A DNA stretch of 8,897 nt. Origin: Bacteroidales bacterium. GTDB taxonomy: Bacteria; Bacteroidota; Bacteroidia; Bacteroidales; UBA12481. Under the pieces are notes generated by a model. It was not told the origin of the DNA. It saw nothing but the letters and a program-made list of their open reading frames with translations, and did no database searches. The stretch spans positions 1-8,897 of the forward strand of contig JAQWAJ010000048.1 of NCBI GenBank assembly GCA_028707745.1. The letters are read 5' to 3'. This document shows positions 1 to 6,533 of the stretch, in pieces. Position 1 is the first letter of the stretch, and the number at the start of each line of letters is the position of its first letter. The position numbers were made by a program, and so were the translations under genes.

Positions 1-2
1 CG

Positions 3-560
3 GCGATTCCGATTGCAGACAGCCGTTTCCTGAAAGAGGAAGATGTAGCGACTGACGTCTATGGATTCATGAAAAAAGGCAACGACATCAAGATTCGTCT
101 GAGAGTAGTGGGTCAGTATTGTGTGGGTGTATATGACTATGCAGTACCTGATTCGGTTGCGCTGAACAATAACAAACCGATGTACCAGTTCAATACGAAA
201 GACATTGCCACAAAACACCATGATCTGCCAACAGCAAAAGCTGCCCTTGACCTGATCAGGGCAGTTCCGAATCCCTATTACGGAAACTCGGCTTATGAAA
301 GAACTCAGATCGAAAACATGGTTAAAATCACCAACCTTCCGCAAACATGCACCATTTCAATTTATGCACTTAACGGCAACCTGATCCGCCGGTTTACCAA
401 GGACAATGACAAAACAAGCATCGATTGGGATCTTAATAACCAATACAATATCCCAGTTGCCAGTGGCGCCTACATCATTCATATAAACGCTCCGGGCATC
501 GGCGAGAAAGTAGTGAAGTTCTTCGGGGTGTTGAGGCCTCAGGATCTGAATAGCTTATAG
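3..560 (+). CDS. C-terminal part of a T9SS-sorted secreted protein (5' end outside window)
   Basis: The reading frame is open from base 3 with no stop, so this is the last 185 residues of a larger protein; the ATG at 69 is internal and should not be taken as the start. The final 90 or so residues (from about base 261) have the layout of a type IX secretion system C-terminal sorting domain: an AVPNPYYG opening, a beta strand with TISIYALNG, an RRF strand, a central W (IDWDLNN), then VASGAYIIHI and a basic tail strand (KVVKFFGVLRP). In this family the domain directs export across the outer membrane by the Por machinery and is usually cleaved off on arrival. The function of the missing N-terminal part cannot be judged. 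The gene converges on the downstream protease gene with only 27 bp between their stop codons. I am confident of the domain type and of the truncation by the window edge. Confidence 0.8.
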   Translation, partial: AIPIADSRFLKEEDVATDVYGFMKKGNDIKIRLRVVGQYCVGVYDYAVPDSVALNNNKPMYQFNTKDIATKHHDLPTAKAALDLIRAVPNPYYGNSAYERTQIENMVKITNLPQTCTISIYALNGNLIRRFTKDNDKTSIDWDLNNQYNIPVASGAYIIHINAPGIGEKVVKFFGVLRPQDLNSL

Positions 561-587
561 CAATTCCGGTCTCCGGTTTTCGGTTTC

Positions 588-2684
588 CTATTTTTTGATA
601 AGGTCCTTGATCACCGAAACGCTTTCTTCAAGATAGATGTCTTTCGAAAGATCCTCGATCATCCGCTGGGTAATCTCATTGCGAGCCGTATCCATTTTGT
701 TCAACGCAAGGTCAGCCTGCAACGAACTAATTTTCAGCCCCGTGGGTGTTTTCATCAGCTTTTCATATTTCTTGGCTTCCTGGGTCTGTGCTTTCAGATC
801 TTTCAGGTAGGAATCCAGATTCAGCGAGAAATTGGTTTTCTCTGAATCCTTTTTAATCCTGACGGCATTCTGACGGATCAGGTCAAACTGATCATTTTTA
901 CTGATACGTTTATCACAAAGAGCCTTCAGCTTTTCCCGGGGAAGGTCATTGGTCCAGGTCGTGTAAGTTACCGGCTGAATTTCATCCCAGCTCAGGGCAT
1001 ATTCTTCCTCCTTTTCACCGATATCCATCATCTGATAGGAATCGGGCAGTACAATATCCGGAGTAACCCCCTTCAGCTGGGTGGTTTTTCCGTTGATCCG
1101 GTAAAATTTCTGAATAGTTAGCGACAAGGCTCCGAGTGGCTTAACATCCTTCATCTTTTCATTGACTAATTCATCCAGATCGGTAACACGCTGAACAGTT
1201 CCTTTTCCCCAGGTACTCGGACTTCCGATAATCAATCCGCGTCCATAATCCTGAATGGCGGCAGCGAAAATCTCGGATGCAGAGGCGCTGGAATAGTTGG
1301 TCATCACCACCAGCGGTCCGCTATACTGAATTTTCGGGTCGGTATCATCCAGAATAACCGGATTGCCTTCCCTGGTTTTGATCTGTACCACCGGTCCCCT
1401 CGAGATGAACAATCCGGCCAGTTTAACGGCTTCGGGCAATGAGCCCCCGCCGTTGTTCCTCAAGTCGATGATCAATGCGTCAATTCCCTCCTCCTTCAAC
1501 TTTTCAATTTCTTTGGCTACATCATCCGAACATTTCCGGCCGTTCCTGTCCTGGAAATCCTGATAGAACTGCGGCAGATATACATACCCGGTACGAACCA
1601 TGCCCGATTCATCCTTCAGAATCAACGATGAAGCATAGGATTCTTCCATGACGACCACTGCACGGGTCAGCACCACTTCGTTCACCGATCCGTCACGTTT
1701 GCGGATCGTTAGCCGTACCTTGGTATTCTTGGGTCCTTTGATCAGGGCCACAGCGCTCTCCTGCTTCATATCGAGAATATCCACCGAAGGCTCATCCCCC
1801 TGCCCTACCCGCATGATCAGGTCGTTTACCTCAATTTTCTTGCTTCTCCACGACGGACTACCCGGAAACATGTCGACTACAACCAAATACCCGTCCTTTT
1901 GGCGTAGTGTAGCGCCAATTCCCTCGTATTTACCCGACATGGTAACATCGAACCGCTCCTTATCCCGTGGCGGCATATAGACCGAATGGGGGTCATACGC
2001 CGATATGACCGAATTGATGTAGATCGACCATCTGTCGTCCTCATCCATCTGTTTCACCCGGTCATACCAATCGTCATAATTATCCAGTAAGCCCTTGCGT
2101 GCTTCCGCTTCGAGCTGTTCAACGGTTTTGATTTTCACCGTATCAGATTTTGCAGCGGCGGTTTCTTGAGATTGCAAGCTGCTGGCTACCCGGGTCATGA
2201 CCTGGAACTTAAGCGATTTTCTCCAGGCTTCGCGCAGGTCTTCCTCGTTTTTCGGAAATTTGGTTTTATCCGGATCCGTTTCAATCGTCTCATTCTTCGT
2301 CAGATCGAACGGAGCCGTCAGAAATTCCGTAAAGTAGGCTTTTGTTTCAAGCAAACGCTTCTGAATCAGCGATGATGATTTCACGAAAAACTCCATGGAA
2401 CGCGCCTTCCACTCATCATCAAGCCTGAATTTATAAGCCGACAAATCGTCATAATCGGATTGAAGAAAGTACCTTTTATTCAGATCAAGCCTTTCGATAT
2501 ACAGGTTAAATACCCGCTCCGAAAAGCTGTCATCTTCCCGTAGAGGCTGATAATGACGGTATGATAAAAACTGCGAAACTGCTTCATTGAGGATAATTTC
2601 CTTCTTGTTATCCGCAACAAAGCATGATGAGGTAAGAACTAAAGCAGTTCCCGCCAGGAATATCCAGGAGAATTTTCTTTTCAT
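588..2684 (-). CDS. prc: Carboxy-terminal processing (tail-specific) protease, S41A, lipoprotein
   Basis: This is a 698-residue periplasmic serine protease of the Prc/Tsp family, which degrades or trims envelope proteins from their C-termini. The N-terminus is a lipoprotein signal: basic MKRK, a hydrophobic stretch, then a lipobox LTSSC with Cys21 as the lipidation site. A helical N-terminal domain (about 30-245) is followed by a PDZ domain (about 252-330, including GKYEGIGATL) that binds the substrate tail. The S41 catalytic domain is about 360-545. By alignment with the SASASEIFAAA signature of E. coli Prc, the nucleophile is Ser468 and the general base is Lys494 in WGKGTVQ; the LRNNGGGSLPEA segment (408-419) is also typical. 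The C-terminal region (about 560-690) matches the charged helical tail usual in this family. Length fits the long Prc type rather than the short CtpA type. The ATG at 2684 is supported by the signal peptide. A gene for a Fic protein lies 54 bp upstream on the same strand. Confidence 0.95.
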   Translation of the reverse strand: MKRKFSWIFLAGTALVLTSSCFVADNKKEIILNEAVSQFLSYRHYQPLREDDSFSERVFNLYIERLDLNKRYFLQSDYDDLSAYKFRLDDEWKARSMEFFVKSSSLIQKRLLETKAYFTEFLTAPFDLTKNETIETDPDKTKFPKNEEDLREAWRKSLKFQVMTRVASSLQSQETAAAKSDTVKIKTVEQLEAEARKGLLDNYDDWYDRVKQMDEDDRWSIYINSVISAYDPHSVYMPPRDKERFDVTMSGKYEGIGATLRQKDGYLVVVDMFPGSPSWRSKKIEVNDLIMRVGQGDEPSVDILDMKQESAVALIKGPKNTKVRLTIRKRDGSVNEVVLTRAVVVMEESYASSLILKDESGMVRTGYVYLPQFYQDFQDRNGRKCSDDVAKEIEKLKEEGIDALIIDLRNNGGGSLPEAVKLAGLFISRGPVVQIKTREGNPVILDDTDPKIQYSGPLVVMTNYSSASASEIFAAAIQDYGRGLIIGSPSTWGKGTVQRVTDLDELVNEKMKDVKPLGALSLTIQKFYRINGKTTQLKGVTPDIVLPDSYQMMDIGEKEEEYALSWDEIQPVTYTTWTNDLPREKLKALCDKRISKNDQFDLIRQNAVRIKKDSEKTNFSLNLDSYLKDLKAQTQEAKKYEKLMKTPTGLKISSLQADLALNKMDTARNEITQRMIEDLSKDIYLEESVSVIKDLIKK

Positions 2685-2707
2685 AAACGATTACGTGAAA
2701 AACGCTT

Positions 2708-2715
2708 CAAAAATA
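2708..2715 (-). promoter_or_regulatory. Candidate -7 box (TATTTTTG) for prc
   Basis: Read on the minus strand, TATTTTTG matches the Bacteroidota -7 consensus TAnnTTTG and lies about 23 bp before the prc start codon. I find no TTTG at the expected -33 spacing, so this is a half-supported promoter. It would give prc its own transcription start independent of the upstream Fic gene. Confidence 0.35.
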
Positions 2716-2738
2716 ACAGATCATTTCGCCTTTTGTTG

Positions 2739-3866
2739 TTAAACGAAAGGAATAAAACCAGCGCGTTCCAGTTTTCCCACCACCAGTTTGATCAGGTATT
2801 TGTTTTCCAGGTTGATAGCATACTTTCTGGCATTCTCATCGATACCGATAATCATTTCCTTATCGCGCAGGCCTTTGATCATTTTGGAGATTTCAGTCGG
2901 ATGTTTTTGCGGAAAGAAAAGTCGTACATCTCCGGCCTGAAATACCTGCTTGTCGATAGCCAAGTCGATGATCAGGCGATCCTGTGCATCGAATACCCGT
3001 TCGAAAAGCGGATGTTTAAAGGCAGGTTTGATGATTTCCTCCCTGATGATGTCATAATTCAGCAAGCTATCCATACGGGCCATGTCGTCGCGGAGCCCGG
3101 TCAATGCAAATTCGATAAATGCCATTACATCCTTCTCCTTCTCTGAATCTGCGCGCCTGACCAAAGTATGGTACTTATCCGGATCCCAGCAGAGGCTAAA
3201 CGCCGGATTGATGATCCGGTCAGATACCCCGCCGAATCCCTGTTTGCGTAACATCGAATAGGCCACCAAACGGGCAACCAAACCATTCGCATCGCGGAAA
3301 GGATGGATCCACAGCAAACGCTGGTGAGCATAGGCCGTCTTGATCGCATCGAACTTCGCCGGCTCTTTCTTATTGATATAGCCACTCAACCTGTCCATAA
3401 ATGTTTCAACTAAATGGAAAGCGGGACTGGTATTTCCGGGTACATCGGGGCGGGCCACAGTATGCCTGTATTTACCTGCAAATCTGCTGCTTTCGGCTGT
3501 AATACCCTCCTGGATCATCCGGTGTATCTCGGTAAAAAAACCTTGGAAAATGACCGTTTCATCGCCATTTTCGCTCAGAAACCTCATGGTTTCCGATACT
3601 TTATCGATCTCAACAGTCTTTCTGCCTTTCGATTCCGGGTCATCCTCCTTGGCTTCGAAGTATTTACTCAGACCGGTCTTATTGCCATCCACACGTGCCG
3701 AGCCAATGGCATCCAGATCCAGAAATATTCCACGCAACTGATTGTAAATAAACGGATCAGTGGTCACAAGGGTCTCTTTTTTACGGAGATATTCAATGTC
3801 TATTACCAGATCGGTAATCTTGCTACTGAACAACGGTTCAGGGGTTTGAAAAACAATTGGTTTCAT
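2739..3866 (-). CDS. Fic/DOC-family protein with altered active-site motif
   Basis: This 375-residue protein has the Fic-family layout. An N-terminal segment carries an inhibitory-helix-like motif (S56-A-R-V-D60-G-N, where the class II consensus is S/T-xxx-E-G/N). A flap-like stretch (GKYRHTVARPDV, about 131-142) precedes the Fic core, whose motif HPFRDANGLVAR is at 188-199. The C-terminal 90 residues look like a winged helix. Fic proteins usually transfer AMP from ATP to a Ser, Thr or Tyr hydroxyl of a target protein. The canonical motif is HPFx(D/E)GNGRxxR. Here the catalytic His188, Pro, Phe, Asp192, Asn194 and second Arg199 are kept, but Gly is Ala193 and the first Arg is Leu196. The inhibitory Glu is Asp60. 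The enzyme may therefore be weakly active, use another nucleotide-containing substrate, or be regulated differently. The target is unknown. It is transcribed in the same direction as prc, with a 54-bp gap that includes a separate candidate promoter, so linkage to prc is uncertain. Confidence 0.88.
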   Translation of the reverse strand: MKPIVFQTPEPLFSSKITDLVIDIEYLRKKETLVTTDPFIYNQLRGIFLDLDAIGSARVDGNKTGLSKYFEAKEDDPESKGRKTVEIDKVSETMRFLSENGDETVIFQGFFTEIHRMIQEGITAESSRFAGKYRHTVARPDVPGNTSPAFHLVETFMDRLSGYINKKEPAKFDAIKTAYAHQRLLWIHPFRDANGLVARLVAYSMLRKQGFGGVSDRIINPAFSLCWDPDKYHTLVRRADSEKEKDVMAFIEFALTGLRDDMARMDSLLNYDIIREEIIKPAFKHPLFERVFDAQDRLIIDLAIDKQVFQAGDVRLFFPQKHPTEISKMIKGLRDKEMIIGIDENARKYAINLENKYLIKLVVGKLERAGFIPFV

Positions 3867-3881
3867 ATACGATATACCATA

Positions 3882-3891
3882 ACCTATAGGT
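3882..3891. promoter_or_regulatory. 10-bp palindrome ahead of the Fic gene
   Basis: ACCTATAGGT is a perfect 10-bp palindrome located 15 bp upstream of the Fic start codon. It could be an operator or part of the 5' leader. A palindrome this short can also arise by chance, so it is offered only as a possible regulator site. Confidence 0.25.
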
Positions 3892-3952
3892 ATGGCTAAC
3901 TGATTAATTTTGAATACTTTACACTAAACTATGCGAACTTTGACTATTCTGA

Positions 3953-4010
3953 ATGTCAAATATATGATTATTAGCGAACTCGGGGATAAAAAATCTGAAA
4001 TATTTGACAT
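3953..4010. repeat. 11-bp perfect inverted repeat between divergent Fic and GNAT genes
   Basis: ATGTCAAATAT (3953-3963) is the exact reverse complement of ATATTTGACAT (4000-4010), with 36 bp between the arms. The pair lies in the 168-bp divergent intergenic region, with the right arm 24 bp before the GNAT start codon. It could act as a paired operator for the divergent promoters or fold as a hairpin in a leader transcript. The left arm overlaps a candidate -7 box for the Fic gene. Confidence 0.5.
3957..3964 (-). promoter_or_regulatory. Candidate -7 box (TATATTTG) for the Fic gene
   Basis: On the minus strand, TATATTTG fits TAnnTTTG exactly and is about 90 bp upstream of the Fic start codon. 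No TTTG is present at the expected -33 spacing. It overlaps the left arm of the intergenic inverted repeat, so a protein bound there would be placed to block this promoter. Confidence 0.28.
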
Positions 4011-4034
4011 ATTTGAGCAATAAACGGGTGAAAA

Positions 4035-4556
4035 ATGCAATTGACAATCAAAACCTCCGGGGGAACATTCCTGATCCGTCCGATTTGCCGGGATGACAAT
4101 GCTGCCATTCGCGACATTATCCTCGAAACGCTGATCGAACATGGCGCCGTCGGGGGTGGTTTTGCCTCCGGCGATCAGGATACGCAGCACATGTATGAGG
4201 CTTTCCTCCGCGAAGGAAGAGTGTATTACGTTATTGAAAAGACCGGAAGCGATGCTCCGCACCTGATTCTGGGAGGCGCCGGCATTGCCCCGCTGCCCGG
4301 GGAGCCCGGAACCTGTGAACTGGTGAAGATGTACTTCCGTCCCGAAATCAGGGGGCTCGGTCTCGGTAAAAAGCTCTTAAGCATTTGTCTCGAAGAGGCC
4401 GCGAAAGCCGGATACAGTCAGATTTATCTCGAAACCCTTGAACAGATGCAAGCCGCCCGCGGGTTGTATGAACATCTGGGGTTCAAACGGATAACCTGCC
4501 ACATGGGCAGTACCGGTCATTATGCGTGTGATGTTTTCTATCTCCGGAAACTTTGA
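4035..4556 (+). CDS. GNAT-family N-acetyltransferase
   Basis: This 173-residue protein fits a single-domain GNAT enzyme, a family that transfers the acetyl group of acetyl-CoA to an amine on a small molecule or protein. The fold order is visible: strand 1 with FLIRPICRDD (12-21), a helix, strands around YYVIE and LILGGAGIAP, then CELVKMYFRPEIR leading into the acetyl-CoA pyrophosphate-binding motif R106-GLGLG, which fits R/Q-xx-G-x-G/A. It continues with the helix after KKLL, IYLETLEQM, and the C-terminal ARGLYEHLGF motif B. The substrate cannot be inferred. The gene is transcribed away from the Fic gene. Its stop codon lies inside the -33 element of the downstream tRNA promoter. The ATG at 4035 is chosen because the GNAT fold begins immediately after it. 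Confidence 0.9.
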   Translation: MQLTIKTSGGTFLIRPICRDDNAAIRDIILETLIEHGAVGGGFASGDQDTQHMYEAFLREGRVYYVIEKTGSDAPHLILGGAGIAPLPGEPGTCELVKMYFRPEIRGLGLGKKLLSICLEEAAKAGYSQIYLETLEQMQAARGLYEHLGFKRITCHMGSTGHYACDVFYLRKL

Positions 4557-4583
4557 ATAACATAAAATTTCTTTTACATTTGC
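4552..4583 (+). promoter_or_regulatory. Bacteroidota-type promoter of tRNA-Pro
   Basis: A TTTG (-33, bases 4552-4555) and a TACATTTGC (-7, bases 4575-4583; consensus TAnnTTTGY) are separated by 19 bp, the spacing known for the Bacteroidota primary sigma factor. The tRNA starts 17 bp after the -7 box, leaving a short leader. The -33 element overlaps the GNAT stop codon. Confidence 0.75.
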
Positions 4584-4600
4584 ACTCCCGTAATGCACCC

Positions 4601-4675
4601 CGGGGTGTAGCGCAGTCCGGTTAGCGCGCGTCGTTCGGGACGACGAGGCCGGAGGTTCGAATCCTCTCACCCCGA
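4601..4675 (+). tRNA. tRNA-Pro (anticodon CGG)
   Basis: A complete cloverleaf can be drawn. The acceptor stem is CGGGGTG (4601-4607) paired with CACCCCG (4668-4674), with discriminator A4675. The D stem is GCGC/GCGC (4610-4613 and 4624-4627). The anticodon stem is CGTCG/CGACG with loop TTCGGGA, giving anticodon CGG at 4636-4638, which reads the proline codon CCG. A five-base variable loop follows, then a T stem GGAGG/CCTCT with one G-T pair and loop TTCGAAT. The 3' CCA is not encoded, so it must be added after transcription. The gene has its own promoter and is followed at once by a terminator. It forms the left boundary of the AT-rich minus-strand gene block. Confidence 0.97.
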
Positions 4676-4678
4676 CAA

Positions 4679-4710
4679 AAAGCCGCTGTAATGAATTTTA
4701 CAGCGGCTTT
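4679..4710. terminator. Bidirectional rho-independent terminator
   Basis: A 13-bp perfect stem, AAAGCCGCTGTAA (4679-4691) with TTACAGCGGCTTT (4698-4710), has a six-base loop. On the plus strand the stem runs into TTTGTTGTTT and would end the tRNA-Pro transcript 3 bases after the tRNA. On the minus strand the stem is followed by a run of five T (complement of 4677-4681) and would end the Shedu/pentapeptide operon, whose last stop codon is at 4776. Confidence 0.88.
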
Positions 4711-4775
4711 GTTGTTTATGAAAGGTCACCCTGAAAACTTCGGTTGTTTGACATTGCAAATACCAGAAAGGCACA

Positions 4776-5954
4776 TTAATCTTTCTTTTTATGTGGATCT
4801 GGATTTTCGAGAAGTTCGGGTTTGAGTTTGCTAATTTCAGCAAGCATCTCTTCAGGGATGCCAGTCGCTCGGAAAATGGTTTGAGTTAGTAGAAGTTGTT
4901 CCAATGTAATATCAATAACTCCCTCAAGGTGAGAGCCAGATAAAATAGATCCTTGAATGCTTGTATAATTGATTCGGGCTCCTTCAAAATTTGCCCCTAC
5001 CAAACAAGCTTTATCCAGATTTGCTCCTGTTAAGCCAGCCCCTTGCAAGTGAGCATTAATTAAGGTAGCTCCTTCCAAGTGTGTCGAATATAAGTTAGCA
5101 TCCTCAAGGTGAGCTTCAACTAACACAGCTTTTTCCATGTGGGCACCACTTAAACATGCTCTTTCTAAGTGAGCTGAAAGCAAATTAGCTCCTTCAAAGT
5201 GGGATCCATTCAAATTTGCTCTTTGAAGATAAGAATGATTGAGCTCAGTATTTATACAGTTGGCATGATCCAGCTGAATCTCTCTAAGTTTAGCATTAGT
5301 TAATATTTTTTTAAAGCTTTGGTAAATTCCCGAGTTCTCTTTCCTAAATAAAACTTCACAAACAGCCTGAATGTCAACGGTGACTGGCTTGATATTCTCT
5401 TCACTTTCATCAGATATTGGATCATCAACATACACTATCAACCTTTGAGACCTATCTCTGATATAAGAACAGAATATATTGCAAATATTCTCCCTAAGAC
5501 TCATGTCATCGGATTCTTTTGCAATGCAATGCAAGGTATAAATCCCACCCATACGGACCGAGGCTTCTTTATGTCCAAGTTGCTCAATTGCTTGGTTGAA
5601 TCTTTGGATTTGGTTTTCCTCACGGTGTGCTTTTGTGGCTTCAAGTTGAGCTTTTGCGGTTTCAAGCTGAGCTTCTGCTGTTCTCTCTGAGGCCCTTGCT
5701 CGTCTCATTGTAGCTCGATAGGTAAAATAGACCAAAACTCCTCCTGCAACAGTTAGAATTACTTTAAGGAATTCGCCGCTGGGGTCATCTTTGCCATTAT
5801 GAAAAAATAGGTCTACCAGTTCATTCCAATATTTAAAGAGGAAGGTAAAAATGGCTAAGCTGACCAACATGTAAAAGGTCCCGATCAGCCAAGGTGGTGT
5901 AGGTTTATATAGAATTTTCAAATTGTTATACTTTAAAAACGCTTCAGAATTCAA
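4776..5954 (-). CDS. Membrane-anchored pentapeptide-repeat protein in the Shedu operon
   Basis: This 392-residue protein has four visible parts. Two hydrophobic membrane segments are at about 22-42 and 62-80. A charged, likely coiled-coil linker (82-116) contains three near-tandem heptads TAEAQLE, TAKAQLE and ATKAHRE. A conserved helical segment (RFNQAIEQLG at 118-127, then VRMGGIYTL and ENICNIFCSYIRDRS) is known to me from other membrane-anchored pentapeptide proteins. The right-handed beta-helix region has about twenty pentapeptides at 246-345, with degenerate ones from about 219. Alternate pentapeptides read A-H-L-E-x, giving a 10-residue period. The topology should place the repeat domain in the cytoplasm. 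It is the last gene of the operon, 13 bp after the 184-residue gene. The start is TTG: the frame has a stop codon two codons upstream and the first ATG (residue 29) would cut the first membrane segment. A role as sensor, anchor or effector for the Shedu nuclease is inference. Confidence 0.88.
   Translation of the reverse strand: MNSEAFLKYNNLKILYKPTPPWLIGTFYMLVSLAIFTFLFKYWNELVDLFFHNGKDDPSGEFLKVILTVAGGVLVYFTYRATMRRARASERTAEAQLETAKAQLEATKAHREENQIQRFNQAIEQLGHKEASVRMGGIYTLHCIAKESDDMSLRENICNIFCSYIRDRSQRLIVYVDDPISDESEENIKPVTVDIQAVCEVLFRKENSGIYQSFKKILTNAKLREIQLDHANCINTELNHSYLQRANLNGSHFEGANLLSAHLERACLSGAHMEKAVLVEAHLEDANLYSTHLEGATLINAHLQGAGLTGANLDKACLVGANFEGARINYTSIQGSILSGSHLEGVIDITLEQLLLTQTIFRATGIPEEMLAEISKLKPELLENPDPHKKKD
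4914..5225 (-). repeat. Degenerate 30-bp tandem repeats encoding pentapeptide pairs
   Basis: Within the pentapeptide gene the DNA itself repeats roughly every 30 bp, each unit coding two pentapeptides of the form A-x-L-x-x and A-H-L-E-x. On the plus strand the phrase aagtgagc or a close variant recurs (for example near 5048, 5078, 5108 and 5168). Similarity at the base level suggests fairly recent expansion by unit duplication. Confidence 0.7.
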
Positions 5955-5967
5955 GATTCAATTTAAT

Positions 5968-6522
5968 TTATTTTTCTTCAATTAGCCATAATTTTTCTCG
6001 CCAATCAGAAACAATATTAATCAAATCGTTAAAATCCCAATTCTCCGATAGCATACTTAAACCGGAGAAAATCGGAGAATCAGATCCAATTGCATGAAAG
6101 TAATTGGAATTTTGTTCGTCATAATATTCTCTAAACTTAATATTTAAATCGTCTAATACCATGATCGTATCAGCATGTAAAAACGGCGGCAAATCTCTGT
6201 GTTTATAGTAGTTGGCCAATGTAATAATTAATTCAATTCTTGTCGTTTGTGAATTATCCAATTTTTTATCTACAGAATATTTTGAATATATTTTTTTTAA
6301 ATCAGGATACAAATCAGAAATACTACTATTTATATAGTTTTGTAGAATAACAAACACTAATCCCACAATAAATTCAGTATCATCAGCATAAAGTGCATCC
6401 CAAAACCAACCACCATTTTCTTTGAATATCTGCCTATAATTTTCAAGTTGACCTTGTAGGAGAGATATAATATCTCTAACTACTTTAATTCTTGAGTCAA
6501 TTCGCATGTAGTGTTCTGACAT
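5968..6522 (-). CDS. Uncharacterised 184-residue protein between SduA and the pentapeptide protein
   Basis: I do not recognise a named family. The protein appears almost entirely helical. It has a hydrophobic helix at about 51-68 (FIVGLVFVILQNYI), a charged middle, and a distinctive ELIITLANYYKHRDLPP stretch (97-113) that resembles the buried helix plus polar turn seen in several HEPN-like and other helical bacterial proteins. The C-terminus is rich in Trp and acidic residues (ENWDFND, SDWREKLW). There is no signal peptide, and the hydrophobic helix is too polar at its ends to call a membrane segment with confidence. The start is ATG at 6522, 11 bp after the SduA stop; the following gene starts 13 bp after this stop, so all three are very likely cotranscribed. 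Its position between the nuclease and the membrane protein suggests a regulatory or bridging role, which is inference only. Confidence 0.82.
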   Translation of the reverse strand: MSEHYMRIDSRIKVVRDIISLLQGQLENYRQIFKENGGWFWDALYADDTEFIVGLVFVILQNYINSSISDLYPDLKKIYSKYSVDKKLDNSQTTRIELIITLANYYKHRDLPPFLHADTIMVLDDLNIKFREYYDEQNSNYFHAIGSDSPIFSGLSMLSENWDFNDLINIVSDWREKLWLIEEK

Positions 6523-6533
6523 CTTTTCAATTA

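Noticed and set aside
566..580. CCGG-TCT-CCGG followed by TTTT between the converging T9SS-cargo and prc genes, as a terminator
   Set aside because: The stem is only four base pairs with a three-base loop, too weak to call without further evidence.
1363..1980. Plus-strand ORFs of 66 and 110 codons inside prc
   Set aside because: They lie opposite the conserved PDZ and S41 domains of prc and have no recognisable protein features.
2733..3899. Plus- and minus-strand ORFs overlapping the Fic gene
   Set aside because: They are shadows of a well-supported Fic frame; none has family motifs or a promoter.
3905..3912. TAATTTTG on the plus strand as the GNAT promoter -7 box
   Set aside because: It fits the consensus but has no TTTG at the -33 spacing and is about 120 bp from the start codon; AT-rich intergenic DNA yields such matches by chance.
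4914..5225. CRISPR-like array suggested by the 30-bp periodicity
   Set aside because: There are no spacers; the units are contiguous and stay in frame, coding pentapeptide repeats.
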